Assembly (NCBI GenBank): GCA_028711675.1
Contig: JAQTRT010000060.1
Span: 1-13,001 of the forward strand
Length of the DNA: 13,001 nucleotides
Reading direction: 5' to 3'
DNA from: a bacterium
GTDB lineage: Bacteria; Spirochaetota; JAHITG01
Of this stretch, positions 1 through 7,514 are shown one piece after another (position 1 is the stretch's first letter; every line of letters starts with the position of its first letter). The notes under the pieces were generated by a model. It searched no databases. It saw only the letters and a program-made list of their open reading frames with translations, and was not told the DNA's origin. A program made the translations under genes and the position numbers.

Positions 1-780
1 AATAAAGAGGGGGAGCAGAATGGAGATGGACATGGTGAACCACATCATGGTCTTATGGAAAATGGTCTCGATCTCCAGGAGCTTATACTTGATGATGGCA
101 TAAGCCAGAAAGCCGATCCAGACCGCGGTGAAGAGCATTATGGAATCATAGATCAGGTCCTTGGCCAGGAGGTCGCGGATGAACATGGGGATAAAAGTGC
201 CGAAGAAAATGACGCCCAATCCGTAGATCACTGTGCCGTAAATAAAATAAGAGAGCTGTTTCCGCTTGTAGCCGTAGGTTGTGCTGAAATACTTCTTTAA
301 GATAAAAATACCGACAGCGATCTCCAGGAAGATGATGATGCGTCCTATGTCGTTCAGCAGCGTGGTCTCAACGACCGGGACACCCCGGATAACGATGAAA
401 CGAACAAAGACCTTGTCCGTGGCCAGGGCCAGGATAAAAACGGAGAATACCGGTACATAACTGATGATGTATTTCTTAAGCCGGCCGTACTGCGACCAGG
501 CCAGGTCCATGACCAGCACAAGGAAGGAAGAACTGAGGAATCCGCCTATCCAGCTCAGCCGGGCAAAGGTGAGGGCCAGTGTTTCATGGCCAAGGGAGAA
601 ATAAATGTTATACAGGGCTGACGTTACCACGAACAGGAAGGAGAATAAAGCGCTCAGGAAAATATCAAAGCTGACATGGTCGAAATGTCCTTTTTTCTTT
701 ACGAGGATGAAGAGCACAAAGAACAGGTTCACCAGCCCCAGGAGGGAGAGGAATATGATCCGGAATAAAAGGTAATTCAT
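1..780 (-). CDS. N-terminal 7TM sensor region of a signalling protein (partial, runs off left edge)
   Basis: An open frame runs without stops from an ATG at 780 to the left edge, giving 260 residues of a longer protein. It is almost wholly membrane: hydrophobic segments lie at about residues 3-27, 40-60, 68-94, 104-120, 143-161, 179-199 and 213-230, with an eighth stretch at 246-260. The segment near residue 226, AYAIIKYKLLEIETI, is characteristic of the 7TM input region found at the front of sensor histidine kinases, SpoIIE-type phosphatases and GGDEF proteins. The output domain lies outside the window, so the signalling chemistry is unknown. The gene is divergent from the hydrogenase operon and shares its upstream region. 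The start has no clear Shine-Dalgarno. The family-level call is fairly sure; the exact class is not. Confidence 0.72.
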   Translation of the reverse strand, partial: MNYLLFRIIFLSLLGLVNLFFVLFILVKKKGHFDHVSFDIFLSALFSFLFVVTSALYNIYFSLGHETLALTFARLSWIGGFLSSSFLVLVMDLAWSQYGRLKKYIISYVPVFSVFILALATDKVFVRFIVIRGVPVVETTLLNDIGRIIIFLEIAVGIFILKKYFSTTYGYKRKQLSYFIYGTVIYGLGVIFFGTFIPMFIRDLLAKDLIYDSIMLFTAVWIGFLAYAIIKYKLLEIETIFHKTMMWFTMSISILLPLFI

Positions 781-798
781 TTTTTTGGCGTGTTATGG

Positions 799-831
799 AG
801 TATAATGTAAATAAAAAAAATTGATTGTCAA
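799..831 (-). promoter_or_regulatory. Sigma-70-like promoter for the 7TM gene
   Basis: On the minus strand a perfect TTGACA (826-831) is followed by ACATTATACT. The best-spaced -10 choices are CATTAT (802-807, spacer 18) or TACATT (804-809, spacer 16); TATACT (799-804) would be 21 away. Transcription would begin about 10-15 nt before the ATG at 780, giving a very short leader without a Shine-Dalgarno. Confidence 0.5.
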
Positions 832-871
832 TGCTTTTATATCTCTGTTCCCCCCGCTTTTTAAAAAAAAG

Positions 872-904
872 TAGACAATAGAAATGAAAAAGGTATAGTA
901 TAAT
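872..904 (+). promoter_or_regulatory. Possible promoter of the hydrogenase operon
   Basis: A perfect TATAAT (899-904) lies upstream of hydA. The nearest -35-like hexamer is TAGACA (872-877), but the 21-nt spacer is longer than the usual 16-18. Either the promoter depends on an activator or another sigma factor, or the -35 is poor. The predicted start near 911 leaves a leader of about 90 nt that contains the dyad at 957-972. Confidence 0.35.
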
Positions 905-956
905 AGAATTCGAAAAGATGAAATAAAGGATCCGTTTTTTTCTTTTTTCCAAATAA

Positions 957-972
957 TGTGAAATAAATCACA
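957..972. promoter_or_regulatory. Perfect dyad operator TGTGA-N6-TCACA upstream of hydA
   Basis: TGTGA (957-961), six A/T bases and TCACA (968-972) form a perfect inverted repeat between the putative -10 and the hydA ribosome binding site. It equals the Crp consensus core. It also matches most of the Rex operator form TGTGAA-N4-TTCACA, with one mismatch in the right half. Because the genes downstream encode an NADH-dependent hydrogenase, the NADH/NAD+-sensing repressor Rex is the more attractive candidate. Its place downstream of the -10 would suit repression. Which protein binds is inference. Confidence 0.55.
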
Positions 973-1000
973 AATTCACTTGCATAAAAGAGGTGATGAA

Positions 1001-2737
1001 ATGGGTGATAGCGTTACCATCAGGATCAACGGGATCACAAAGGAAGTCCAAAAAGGCGTCAGTATCCTGTCTGCGGCCAGGGAGAACGGAATCAAGATAC
1101 CCACGCTCTGCTTCCATGAAGATATGCACGGACTGGGGAACTGCGGTATCTGCGTTGTAGAGATCAAAGGAAAGCGGGACCTGGTCCGGGCCTGCATCAC
1201 GCCCGTGGAACAGAACATGGAGATCATCACACATTCCAACCGGATCAACCAGGCCAGGCGTTCCATCCTTTCCCTCATCCTGGCCAATCATCCCAATGAC
1301 TGCCTTCACTGCGTGAAGAACGGCAAATGCGATTTACAGGACTTGGCCCATTACTTTAATATCAAGGAAGCCATGTACGAGAGTATCCAGGTGCCAAGGC
1401 CGGTCGATAATTCATTCTACGTGATCCGGGATACGAATAAATGCATTCTTTGCCGGCGGTGCCTGGTGGCCTGCCAGGAGATACAGACCGTTTATGCCAT
1501 AGAATCGATAGACCGGGGATTCGAGACCCATATCTCCACGGGTTCGGGAAAGATGAACCGTTCGGTCTGTACGGTCTGCGGCCAGTGCATCTCGGTCTGC
1601 CCCGTAGCCGCCCTTTATGAGAAACAGGACAGTAATTCCGTATGGGAGATACTGAAATCAAAGGACCGTGTGGTGATCGTCCAGGAAGCACCGGCGGTCA
1701 GGGTTTCCCTGGCGGAAGAATTCAATCTCCCGGCCGGAACCAACCTGGCGAGGAAGATGTATTCTGCTTTAAAGATGCTTGGTTTTGATCATGTGTTCGA
1801 TACCAATTTCAGTGCGGACCTGACCATCATGGAAGAAGGGAGCGAACTGATCCAACGCGTGAAAAAAAAGGAGCCGCTGCCCCTTATCACGTCCTGTTCC
1901 CCGGGCTGGATCAATTTTATGGAGATCTATTTCCCGGATCTGCTGGAGAACGTCTCGTCCTGCAAGTCCCCCCAGCAGATGTTCGGCAGCCTGGCCAAGA
2001 CTTATTTTGCCAGGGAATATAAGATCGATCCGGCCAGGATCGTCACGGTCTCCATCATGCCCTGTACGGCTAAAAAATTCGAGGCGGACAGGCCTGAGAT
2101 GAATTCGTCCGGGTTTAAGGATGTGGATTATGTCCTGACCACAAGGGAGTTCGTTTCTATGCTGAAGGAAGCGGGTATCGATCTGCCGGCCCTTCCGGAT
2201 ACCAGCGCCGATGAGTTCATGGGCGCCTATACCGGGGCTGCGACCATCTTCGGCGCCACAGGAGGAGTGGCTGAAGCAGCGCTCCGGACAGCCTATCTCC
2301 TGATCAGCGGCAAGGAACTGGAGCAGTGCGATATTCAGGAGTGCAGGGGGATGGAAGGGATCAAGGCCTTTGAAGTGAAAGCCGGCGACCTTACGGTCCG
2401 CTGCGCTGTGGCGCATGGCCTGGGGAATGCCCGGAAACTGCTGGATGAAGTGTCGGAAGCCAAGAAGAAAGGAGAAGTGCCTTATCATTTCATCGAGATC
2501 ATGTCCTGCCCGGGAGGATGCGTGGGAGGCGGCGGCCAGCCCTTCGGCTCAACGCTGAAACGGAGGCTGGAGCGGGCCAAAGGCCTGTACGCAGAGGATA
2601 AAGGCATGCCTTTAAGAAAGTCCCATGAGAATCCCATGATCAGGAAGATCTATGACAATTTCCTGAAAGAACCGCTATCGGAAAAATCACACCATCTGCT
2701 GCATACGCATTATCACAGCAGGGATAAATTCGCATAG
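1001..2737 (+). CDS. hydA: [FeFe] hydrogenase catalytic subunit HydA (trimeric, NADH-linked type)
   Basis: Catalytic subunit reducing protons to H2 (or the reverse), 578 residues. Domains in order: a [2Fe-2S] ferredoxin fold with Cys37, 48, 51 and 65; a His-Cys3 [4Fe-4S] motif (His97, Cys101, 104, 110); two [4Fe-4S] motifs (Cys148/151/154/158 and Cys190/193/196/200); then the H-cluster domain with L1 TSCSPGW (297-303), L2 MPCTAKK (353-359) and L3 MSCPGGCVGGGGQP (501-514). The small-subunit domain is fused at the C-terminus (about 521-572, ending LLHTHY). Glu279, Glu282, Cys299 and Ser319 sit where the Clostridium pasteurianum CpI proton path has them. Residue 300 is Ser where CpI has a cluster-ligating Cys. 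The ATG at 1001 is chosen over an upstream TTG at 980 because GAGGTGAT (990-997) is a good ribosome binding site for it. First gene of a hydA-hydC-hydB operon; the hydEFG maturases are not in the window. Confidence 0.95.
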   Translation: MGDSVTIRINGITKEVQKGVSILSAARENGIKIPTLCFHEDMHGLGNCGICVVEIKGKRDLVRACITPVEQNMEIITHSNRINQARRSILSLILANHPNDCLHCVKNGKCDLQDLAHYFNIKEAMYESIQVPRPVDNSFYVIRDTNKCILCRRCLVACQEIQTVYAIESIDRGFETHISTGSGKMNRSVCTVCGQCISVCPVAALYEKQDSNSVWEILKSKDRVVIVQEAPAVRVSLAEEFNLPAGTNLARKMYSALKMLGFDHVFDTNFSADLTIMEEGSELIQRVKKKEPLPLITSCSPGWINFMEIYFPDLLENVSSCKSPQQMFGSLAKTYFAREYKIDPARIVTVSIMPCTAKKFEADRPEMNSSGFKDVDYVLTTREFVSMLKEAGIDLPALPDTSADEFMGAYTGAATIFGATGGVAEAALRTAYLLISGKELEQCDIQECRGMEGIKAFEVKAGDLTVRCAVAHGLGNARKLLDEVSEAKKKGEVPYHFIEIMSCPGGCVGGGGQPFGSTLKRRLERAKGLYAEDKGMPLRKSHENPMIRKIYDNFLKEPLSEKSHHLLHTHYHSRDKFA

Positions 2738-2755
2738 ATAAAGGGGTAATGAATT

Positions 2756-3208
2756 ATGGTCGATAAAATTTTAAAAAAATTCGAAAAACGGGATGATAAT
2801 CTGCTGCCGGCCCTGATCGCCCTGGAGGGCGCTAAACCGGAGAAATATATTTCTTATGACGAGATGAAGGCCATTGCGCAGCATTTTAACCTTCCTCTGG
2901 CCAAGGTCAAAGGCGTCATCACGTTCTATTCCCATCTTTCCCTGAAGCCCAGGGGAAAATATATTATTCGTGTGTGCGAATCCCTGCCCTGCACCGTGAA
3001 CGGCGCATTGCCGGTCATCGAATGCTTCAGGCAGGAGCTGGGGCTGGACATCGGCGGGACCACGTATGACGGCCATTTTACGCTGGAGACAACGTCGTGC
3101 ATGGGTCACTGCGCCAGAGGGCCCAGCTGCATGATCAATGACGATGTCTATTATGATCTGAACGAAGAGAAGATCCGGAAGCTGATCAGGGAGTATCAGG
3201 AGAAATAA
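2756..3208 (+). CDS. hydC: Hydrogenase subunit HydC, NuoE-like thioredoxin-fold [2Fe-2S] protein
   Basis: A 150-residue NuoE/24-kDa-family protein that carries one [2Fe-2S] cluster in a thioredoxin-like fold, relaying or tuning electrons at the FMN of HydB. The N-terminal helical part includes the family motif VKGVITFYSHL (51-61). The four cluster ligands are Cys74 and Cys79 (CESLPC) and Cys115 and Cys119 (CMGHC), followed by ARGPSCMIN. Length is normal for the family. It starts 18 nt after the hydA stop, behind AAGGGG, and ends 2 nt before the hydB start, so the three subunits are almost certainly co-transcribed and translationally coupled. Confidence 0.93.
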   Translation: MVDKILKKFEKRDDNLLPALIALEGAKPEKYISYDEMKAIAQHFNLPLAKVKGVITFYSHLSLKPRGKYIIRVCESLPCTVNGALPVIECFRQELGLDIGGTTYDGHFTLETTSCMGHCARGPSCMINDDVYYDLNEEKIRKLIREYQEK

Positions 3209-3210
3209 CC

Positions 3211-4464
3211 ATGAACACAACCAAGGAAACAAGGGTATTGTTAAGAAGGATGGGAGAGACCGATCCCGAATCCATAGAGGATTATATCAAGACAGAAGGG
3301 TATGAAGCTTTAAAGAAAGTGTTGAAATCCATGAAACCCCGGGAAGTGATCGAGGAAGTAAAACAATCCGGCCTGAGAGGCAGGGGCGGCGCGGGATTTT
3401 CCACAGGCGCCAAATGGGCGTTCTCCGCTTCCATTGAAGGGGAGAGGTATGTGGTCTGCAATGCAGATGAAGGCGAGCCGGGCACGTTCAAGGACCGGCT
3501 TATCATGGAGAACGATCCGCACAGGCTCGTGGAAGCCATGATCATCTGCGGTTATGCCATCCAGGCGAAGAAAGGCATTATTTATATCAGGGGAGAGTAC
3601 CCCAATTCCGTCAAGATACTGAATAAAGCCATAAAGCAGGCGGAAGAGAAAGGCCTGCTGGGTGAAAATATATTAAAGTCCGGATTCTCTTACCATCTTG
3701 AGGTTTTCAGGGGCGCAGGCGCTTATTTGTGCGGTGAAGAGACGGCATTGATCGAATCCATTGAAGGGAACCGCGGCCATCCCAGGATCAAGCCTCCTTT
3801 TCCCAGCGTAAAAGGTCTGAAGAATTCTCCCACGGTGGTGAATAATGTCGAGACCCTCGGCAGCATACCGGATATCATTTTACGCGGCAGTGAATGGTTC
3901 AAGAAGATCGGCATGCCTTCCTGTACCGGCACCAAGATCTATACCATCTCGGGCAGGGTGAACAAACAGGGATTTTACGAGCTCCCTATGGGTGCCACAC
4001 TGCGCACGCTCATCTTTGATCTTTGTGAAGGGATCAGGGATAAGGGGAAGTTCTTAGCAGCCCAGGTGGGCGGATCCACGGGAGGAATACTTAGTGAGGA
4101 TATGCTCGACGTACCGCTCGATTTTGATTCCTTAAGCCAGAGGAACCTGATGCTGGGATCGGGTTCGGTCCTGGTAATCGACGAGACCGTCGATATCAGG
4201 GAGTTCTTCCATTACCTGACCAATTTTTATAAAAATGAATCATGCGGAAAATGCGCGCCCTGCCGTCTGGGCACCATGTATTTTTTTAAAAAAGCCGAGG
4301 AGATCGTCCGGAATAAAAAGATATCCAGGCAGGAATGGGATAAGATGGTGAACCTTTCCATTCACATGAAGGACGCATCCTATTGCCCGCTGGGGCAGTC
4401 CCTCTATAATCCGGTCTCGACGCTTAACAGGTTTTTTATCAATGAGCTTGTTAGCGATTTTTAA
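3211..4464 (+). CDS. hydB: Hydrogenase subunit HydB, NuoF-like NADH/FMN module (minimal form)
   Basis: NADH-binding flavoprotein of the complex, 417 residues, related to NuoF. It binds NAD(H) and FMN and passes electrons to a [4Fe-4S] cluster. Visible motifs: GLRGRGGAGFSTGAKW (54-69), NADEGEPGTFKDR (84-96), GAGAYLCGEETAL (168-180), NSPTVVNNVETL (205-216), and cluster ligands Cys345, Cys348, Cys351 (ESCGKCAPCR) and Cys392 (YCPLG). Large HydB proteins of electron-bifurcating hydrogenases, about 600 residues, add an N-terminal thioredoxin-like [2Fe-2S] domain and a C-terminal 2[4Fe-4S] ferredoxin domain. Both are absent here: the protein starts about 50 residues before the Rossmann motif and stops 25 residues after the last ligand. 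That favours a simple NADH-dependent enzyme. The AGGAGA ribosome binding site lies inside the end of hydC. Confidence 0.93.
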   Translation: MNTTKETRVLLRRMGETDPESIEDYIKTEGYEALKKVLKSMKPREVIEEVKQSGLRGRGGAGFSTGAKWAFSASIEGERYVVCNADEGEPGTFKDRLIMENDPHRLVEAMIICGYAIQAKKGIIYIRGEYPNSVKILNKAIKQAEEKGLLGENILKSGFSYHLEVFRGAGAYLCGEETALIESIEGNRGHPRIKPPFPSVKGLKNSPTVVNNVETLGSIPDIILRGSEWFKKIGMPSCTGTKIYTISGRVNKQGFYELPMGATLRTLIFDLCEGIRDKGKFLAAQVGGSTGGILSEDMLDVPLDFDSLSQRNLMLGSGSVLVIDETVDIREFFHYLTNFYKNESCGKCAPCRLGTMYFFKKAEEIVRNKKISRQEWDKMVNLSIHMKDASYCPLGQSLYNPVSTLNRFFINELVSDF

Positions 4465-4493
4465 AAGCCGGATAGAAGAAGATCACCATTTTC

Positions 4494-5372
4494 ATGATAT
4501 ATAACAAAAGCAGAAATATACTCACCGTTATTCTTCTTTTCTCCTTTTTTCTTTTAACTTCAGGTTTCAGATCGGCCCGGCTTACGTATTTCGTCAAGTC
4601 CCGTATACTGTACAAGGGCTCGTTCTTCATCGTCGTGCTGGAACACCTGGATAAAAAGAAGAAGTACAGGATAGATTTTATCGCCGGGTCCAGGACCAAT
4701 GCTTATCATCTTAAGATCATCCGTAAGCAGACTTTAAAGCTCATAGCCATTCCGCTTGGTTCTCCGGACAAGGCCAGGCTGAACCTGGTCGAGAACAATG
4801 AGATCATCATGCAGGATGAGTTCCGGCTTCTGGAGAAGCCCGTAGAGACCGTCAGTGTGGAAGTGAAACAGCAGTATGTTTATCCTCCGGCCGGCCTGAA
4901 CAAGCAGCTATGGCAGGAACAGCAGCTGGTCCAGAGCGTAAAATCCATTCTTCTTGACAAGATCTATTTTTTTCAGACACCGGTCCGCGCCATCGCGGGC
5001 GTAACCAATACCTCGACGCCTTTCGGATATAAGAGGATATTCAATAAGAGCAGGACCAATCTTCATTTTGGAGCGGATCTTTCAGCCAGGGCCGGAACAC
5101 CCGTGCATTCGGTCTTTGACGGAGTGGTCAAGCTGAGCCGGGAGCTGTATTTTACCGGGAACACGGTCTTTGTCCATCACGGGGATAACCTGGTCTCCCT
5201 GTACGCGCATCTGTCGAAGATATCCGTAACGAACGGACAAAAGATCAGAAAAGGGGATATCGTAGGCCTGGTGGGAGCTACCGGCCGTGTCACAGGGCCC
5301 CATCTTCATCTGGGCGTCTTCATCAATGGCCTGGCCATCGACCCCATGAGCTTGTATGAAATACTAAAATAA
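4494..5372 (+). CDS. Exported M23-family (LytM-type) peptidoglycan endopeptidase
   Basis: A 292-residue protein with an N-terminal signal segment (about 8-24, LTVILLFSFFLLTSG) without a lipobox, so probably periplasmic or membrane-anchored. Residues about 30-160 are an unrecognised, beta-rich-looking N-terminal region. The C-terminal M23 domain (about 165-290) has the complete zinc site: His191 and Asp195 (HFGAD) and His272 (HLHLG), with His239 (YAHLS) and His270 as the other conserved histidines. Such enzymes cut peptide cross-links in peptidoglycan, and a complete active site argues for a hydrolase, not a degenerate LytM regulator. It follows hydB by 29 nt on the same strand and may be read through from the hydrogenase promoter; no functional link is evident. 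The ribosome binding site is weak. Confidence 0.85.
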   Translation: MIYNKSRNILTVILLFSFFLLTSGFRSARLTYFVKSRILYKGSFFIVVLEHLDKKKKYRIDFIAGSRTNAYHLKIIRKQTLKLIAIPLGSPDKARLNLVENNEIIMQDEFRLLEKPVETVSVEVKQQYVYPPAGLNKQLWQEQQLVQSVKSILLDKIYFFQTPVRAIAGVTNTSTPFGYKRIFNKSRTNLHFGADLSARAGTPVHSVFDGVVKLSRELYFTGNTVFVHHGDNLVSLYAHLSKISVTNGQKIRKGDIVGLVGATGRVTGPHLHLGVFINGLAIDPMSLYEILK

Positions 5373-5381
5373 GAAGGAACT

Positions 5382-5429
5382 GCGGCACCCCTGTTCCTGT
5401 GGAATTCCGCTGCTATTTTATTTTTTTTA
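5382..5429 (+). terminator. Possible terminator between the M23 gene and dsbD
   Basis: GCGG (5382-5385) can pair with CCGC (5407-5410), followed by a T-rich run (5414-5429) that also encodes the Lys-rich end of dsbD on the other strand. An alternative hairpin uses AGGAAC (5375-5380) with GTTCCT (5393-5398). Stems are short, so this is tentative, but the convergent 40-nt gap is where a terminator is expected. Confidence 0.25.
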
Positions 5430-7107
5430 AATCCTGAACGAAATTGTCCGGAGCGTAATAACCGAAGAGACGTTTGGTCTCATTCCCTGCAGGATCAAAA
5501 AGGATGATGGTAGGTAATGATAGTACCCTGTATTTTTCGGATATTTTCCTGGCAGGACTGTTCTGACGGGTAAGGTCTATCCGGATGGTAATATAATCTT
5601 TCAGAAGAGCCTGCACATCCGGACGGCTGAATGTTTCAGCATCCATCTCCCTGCATTCCGAGCACCAGTCAGCGTAAAAATCCATCAGGACCGGCTTGTT
5701 CTCCGACCTGGCAAGGCGGAATGCTTCGAGGTCATTCCCTTCCGCGCGGAACCGGAAGACCGGGATTGCCGTTCTCTTCCCGTGTGTTATCCTCTGAAAA
5801 GCGCTAAAGCTTCCGGAGAGGAAAAAAAGAAGAGCAGCCAGACACAGGATCATTCTGAACGCTCTTTTCAGTCCCTGGTGTGAAAGACCTGACCTGTTGA
5901 GAACAGGAAAAGCCATAAGTAAAAAGAGAAGACTAAGAAAGAAATGGAGGACAGATATGTTCAGGACAGGAATAAAATAAGAGAAAGCCGCTGACAGGAG
6001 AAGCAGGCCAAAGAAGTATTTGACCAGTACCATCCAGTATCCGCTCCTGGGAAGGGACCTGACCAGACCTGCGAACGTGCCCAGCAGGATAAAGAGCAGG
6101 CCCATTCCCCAGGTAAAAGTGAAGAGGAGCCAGAAACCCATGACCAGGTTTTTGGTCTGGCTGATCCAGGCCAGGAGGGAGATGAGTACAGGCCCTACGC
6201 AGGGCGCGGCTACCAGGCCTGTGAGCATGCCTACCAGGAATGCTCCTGAATATTTTTTTCCTTTTCCGGGCCGGAGTTTCCCGGCCAGGAACGAAGGAAG
6301 CCTGATATCGTACAAACCGAACAGGCTCAAGGCCATGGCTGTAAAGACCAGGCCGATGAACACGGTCACACCGGGTGTCTGGGTCAGACTGCCGAACACG
6401 GAACCTGATGCGGCAGCCACCAGTCCCAGGACCGAGTACACGAGGGAAAGGCCCAGGACGAGGAACAGGGACAGGACGAGACCGCGGAAGCCTCCTTCAC
6501 GGCTCTGGCCGCCTATATACCCGATAATAACGGGGATCACCGGATAAACACAGGGTGTCAGGGAAGCCAGGATCCCGGCCAGGAAGACCAGAAGAAAGGC
6601 CAGAACAGGATCGGTCTTCAGGCTGTTCCGGAGCCTGTCTGAGAAGGAGAGCCATGCTTTCCCGTCTTCCGGCTGGACCACTAAAGCCAGCTCTCTGCTG
6701 CTGGGAAGATAACAGACTTTTGTGCGTTCATTGCAGCATTGGTACGAAAGAAGCAGGACGAACCGGCGGAAATTTTTTTTTATCAGGAGTTCAAGGTCAA
6801 CGGAGAATTGCCCTCTGAATATCTCATCCTTCTCCCATTTTTCCGGATCCGGGAGACGGACCTTCGTTATCGATCCGGTCCCGGGATTAAGCTTAAAATA
6901 AAAGAGTTCGTTCCTGGTGATGTGTATCTTCTCAGGCAGGCTGAAGTTTATCGTCAGGAAGAGCCGGTCCTTCTCCTGCCGCTCTTTCAGGACCGTCAGG
7001 AGTACGTCCTTCCGGGGATCGAATTCCGGGGAAGCAGGGAGGAGGGGACACAGGATCAGGCTGAAAACAAACACAGGGAATAATACTCTGAAAATATACT
7101 TCATCAT
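5413..7107 (-). CDS. dsbD: Thiol:disulfide interchange protein DsbD
   Basis: A 564-residue membrane protein that moves reducing power from cytoplasmic thioredoxin to periplasmic disulfide and cytochrome-maturation partners. After a signal segment (about 4-25) comes the periplasmic alpha domain with Cys124, Cys125 and Cys132 (QCCNERTKVCYLP). Next is the multi-helix beta domain (about 165-435), whose paired cysteines are Cys186 (TPCVYPVIP) and Cys303 (APCVGPVL). The C-terminal thioredoxin-like gamma domain carries WCSEC (Cys482, Cys485) and a cis-proline in LSLPTI. All three cysteine pairs are present, so the relay looks intact. The alpha domain has two adjacent cysteines, where Escherichia coli has a single Cys followed by five residues and the second Cys. 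The gene starts 27 nt after the xseB stop and is probably co-transcribed with it. Either of two tandem ATGs (7107 or 7104) could be the start. Confidence 0.92.
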   Translation of the reverse strand: MMKYIFRVLFPVFVFSLILCPLLPASPEFDPRKDVLLTVLKERQEKDRLFLTINFSLPEKIHITRNELFYFKLNPGTGSITKVRLPDPEKWEKDEIFRGQFSVDLELLIKKNFRRFVLLLSYQCCNERTKVCYLPSSRELALVVQPEDGKAWLSFSDRLRNSLKTDPVLAFLLVFLAGILASLTPCVYPVIPVIIGYIGGQSREGGFRGLVLSLFLVLGLSLVYSVLGLVAAASGSVFGSLTQTPGVTVFIGLVFTAMALSLFGLYDIRLPSFLAGKLRPGKGKKYSGAFLVGMLTGLVAAPCVGPVLISLLAWISQTKNLVMGFWLLFTFTWGMGLLFILLGTFAGLVRSLPRSGYWMVLVKYFFGLLLLSAAFSYFIPVLNISVLHFFLSLLFLLMAFPVLNRSGLSHQGLKRAFRMILCLAALLFFLSGSFSAFQRITHGKRTAIPVFRFRAEGNDLEAFRLARSENKPVLMDFYADWCSECREMDAETFSRPDVQALLKDYITIRIDLTRQNSPARKISEKYRVLSLPTIILFDPAGNETKRLFGYYAPDNFVQDLKKIK

Positions 7108-7134
7108 GGGCTTTTCCGGATACGGACTTTGGAT

Positions 7135-7434
7135 TCATTCCTCTTTATTGTTCAGGAGCAGGCCGATATCTGTTTTTTCTTTTTTATAGTTCTCTTTTTT
7201 TTCGTCCTTGATGCCGGTGGCCGCGTCTTCCATGATGTCGTCCAGGTTCTGCTTTTTGATGATCTCGATCTTCTGTTCCGCTTCATCCAGTTTTTTCTTG
7301 CAGAATTTGGTGAGGTTCAGCCCTTCCTCGAAGATCTGGATGGCCTTGTCCAGGTCGAATTCGCCTGTCTCCAGTTCTTCTACGATCTCCTCCAGCCTCT
7401 TTATGGCCTCTTCGAATTTTACTTTTTTTTCCAT
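7135..7434 (-). CDS. xseB: Exodeoxyribonuclease VII small subunit XseB
   Basis: A 99-residue protein whose first 65 residues match the helical hairpin of XseB: FEEAIKRLEEIVEELETGEF, then the ALD-like segment LDKAIQIFEEGL and KKLDEAEQKIEI. XseB binds XseA to form exonuclease VII, which degrades single-stranded DNA. The last 30 residues are a charged Lys/Glu tail (EKKENYKKEKTD) beyond the conserved core. AAGGAG about 8 nt before the ATG is a good ribosome binding site. xseA is 285 nt upstream on the same strand; the two are usually adjacent or overlapping, and here they are separated by the palindromic element at 7515-7648. Confidence 0.92.
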   Translation of the reverse strand: MEKKVKFEEAIKRLEEIVEELETGEFDLDKAIQIFEEGLNLTKFCKKKLDEAEQKIEIIKKQNLDDIMEDAATGIKDEKKENYKKEKTDIGLLLNNKEE

Positions 7435-7514
7435 GAAAATACTCCTTGAACGTTATGATATCTGCAATTTGATTCCGGATCCGGTCATATCCGTATCAGG
7501 GTTTATCATTCGCG

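Noticed and set aside
55..300. Plus-strand open frame of 81 codons
   Set aside because: It lies opposite the minus-strand 7TM gene, whose translation is clearly membrane-like with a family motif; the plus frame has no ribosome binding site and a shadow-type composition.
1769..2488. 239-codon minus-strand frame opposite hydA
   Set aside because: Mirror frame of the high-information hydA sequence; no recognisable domain and no start signal.
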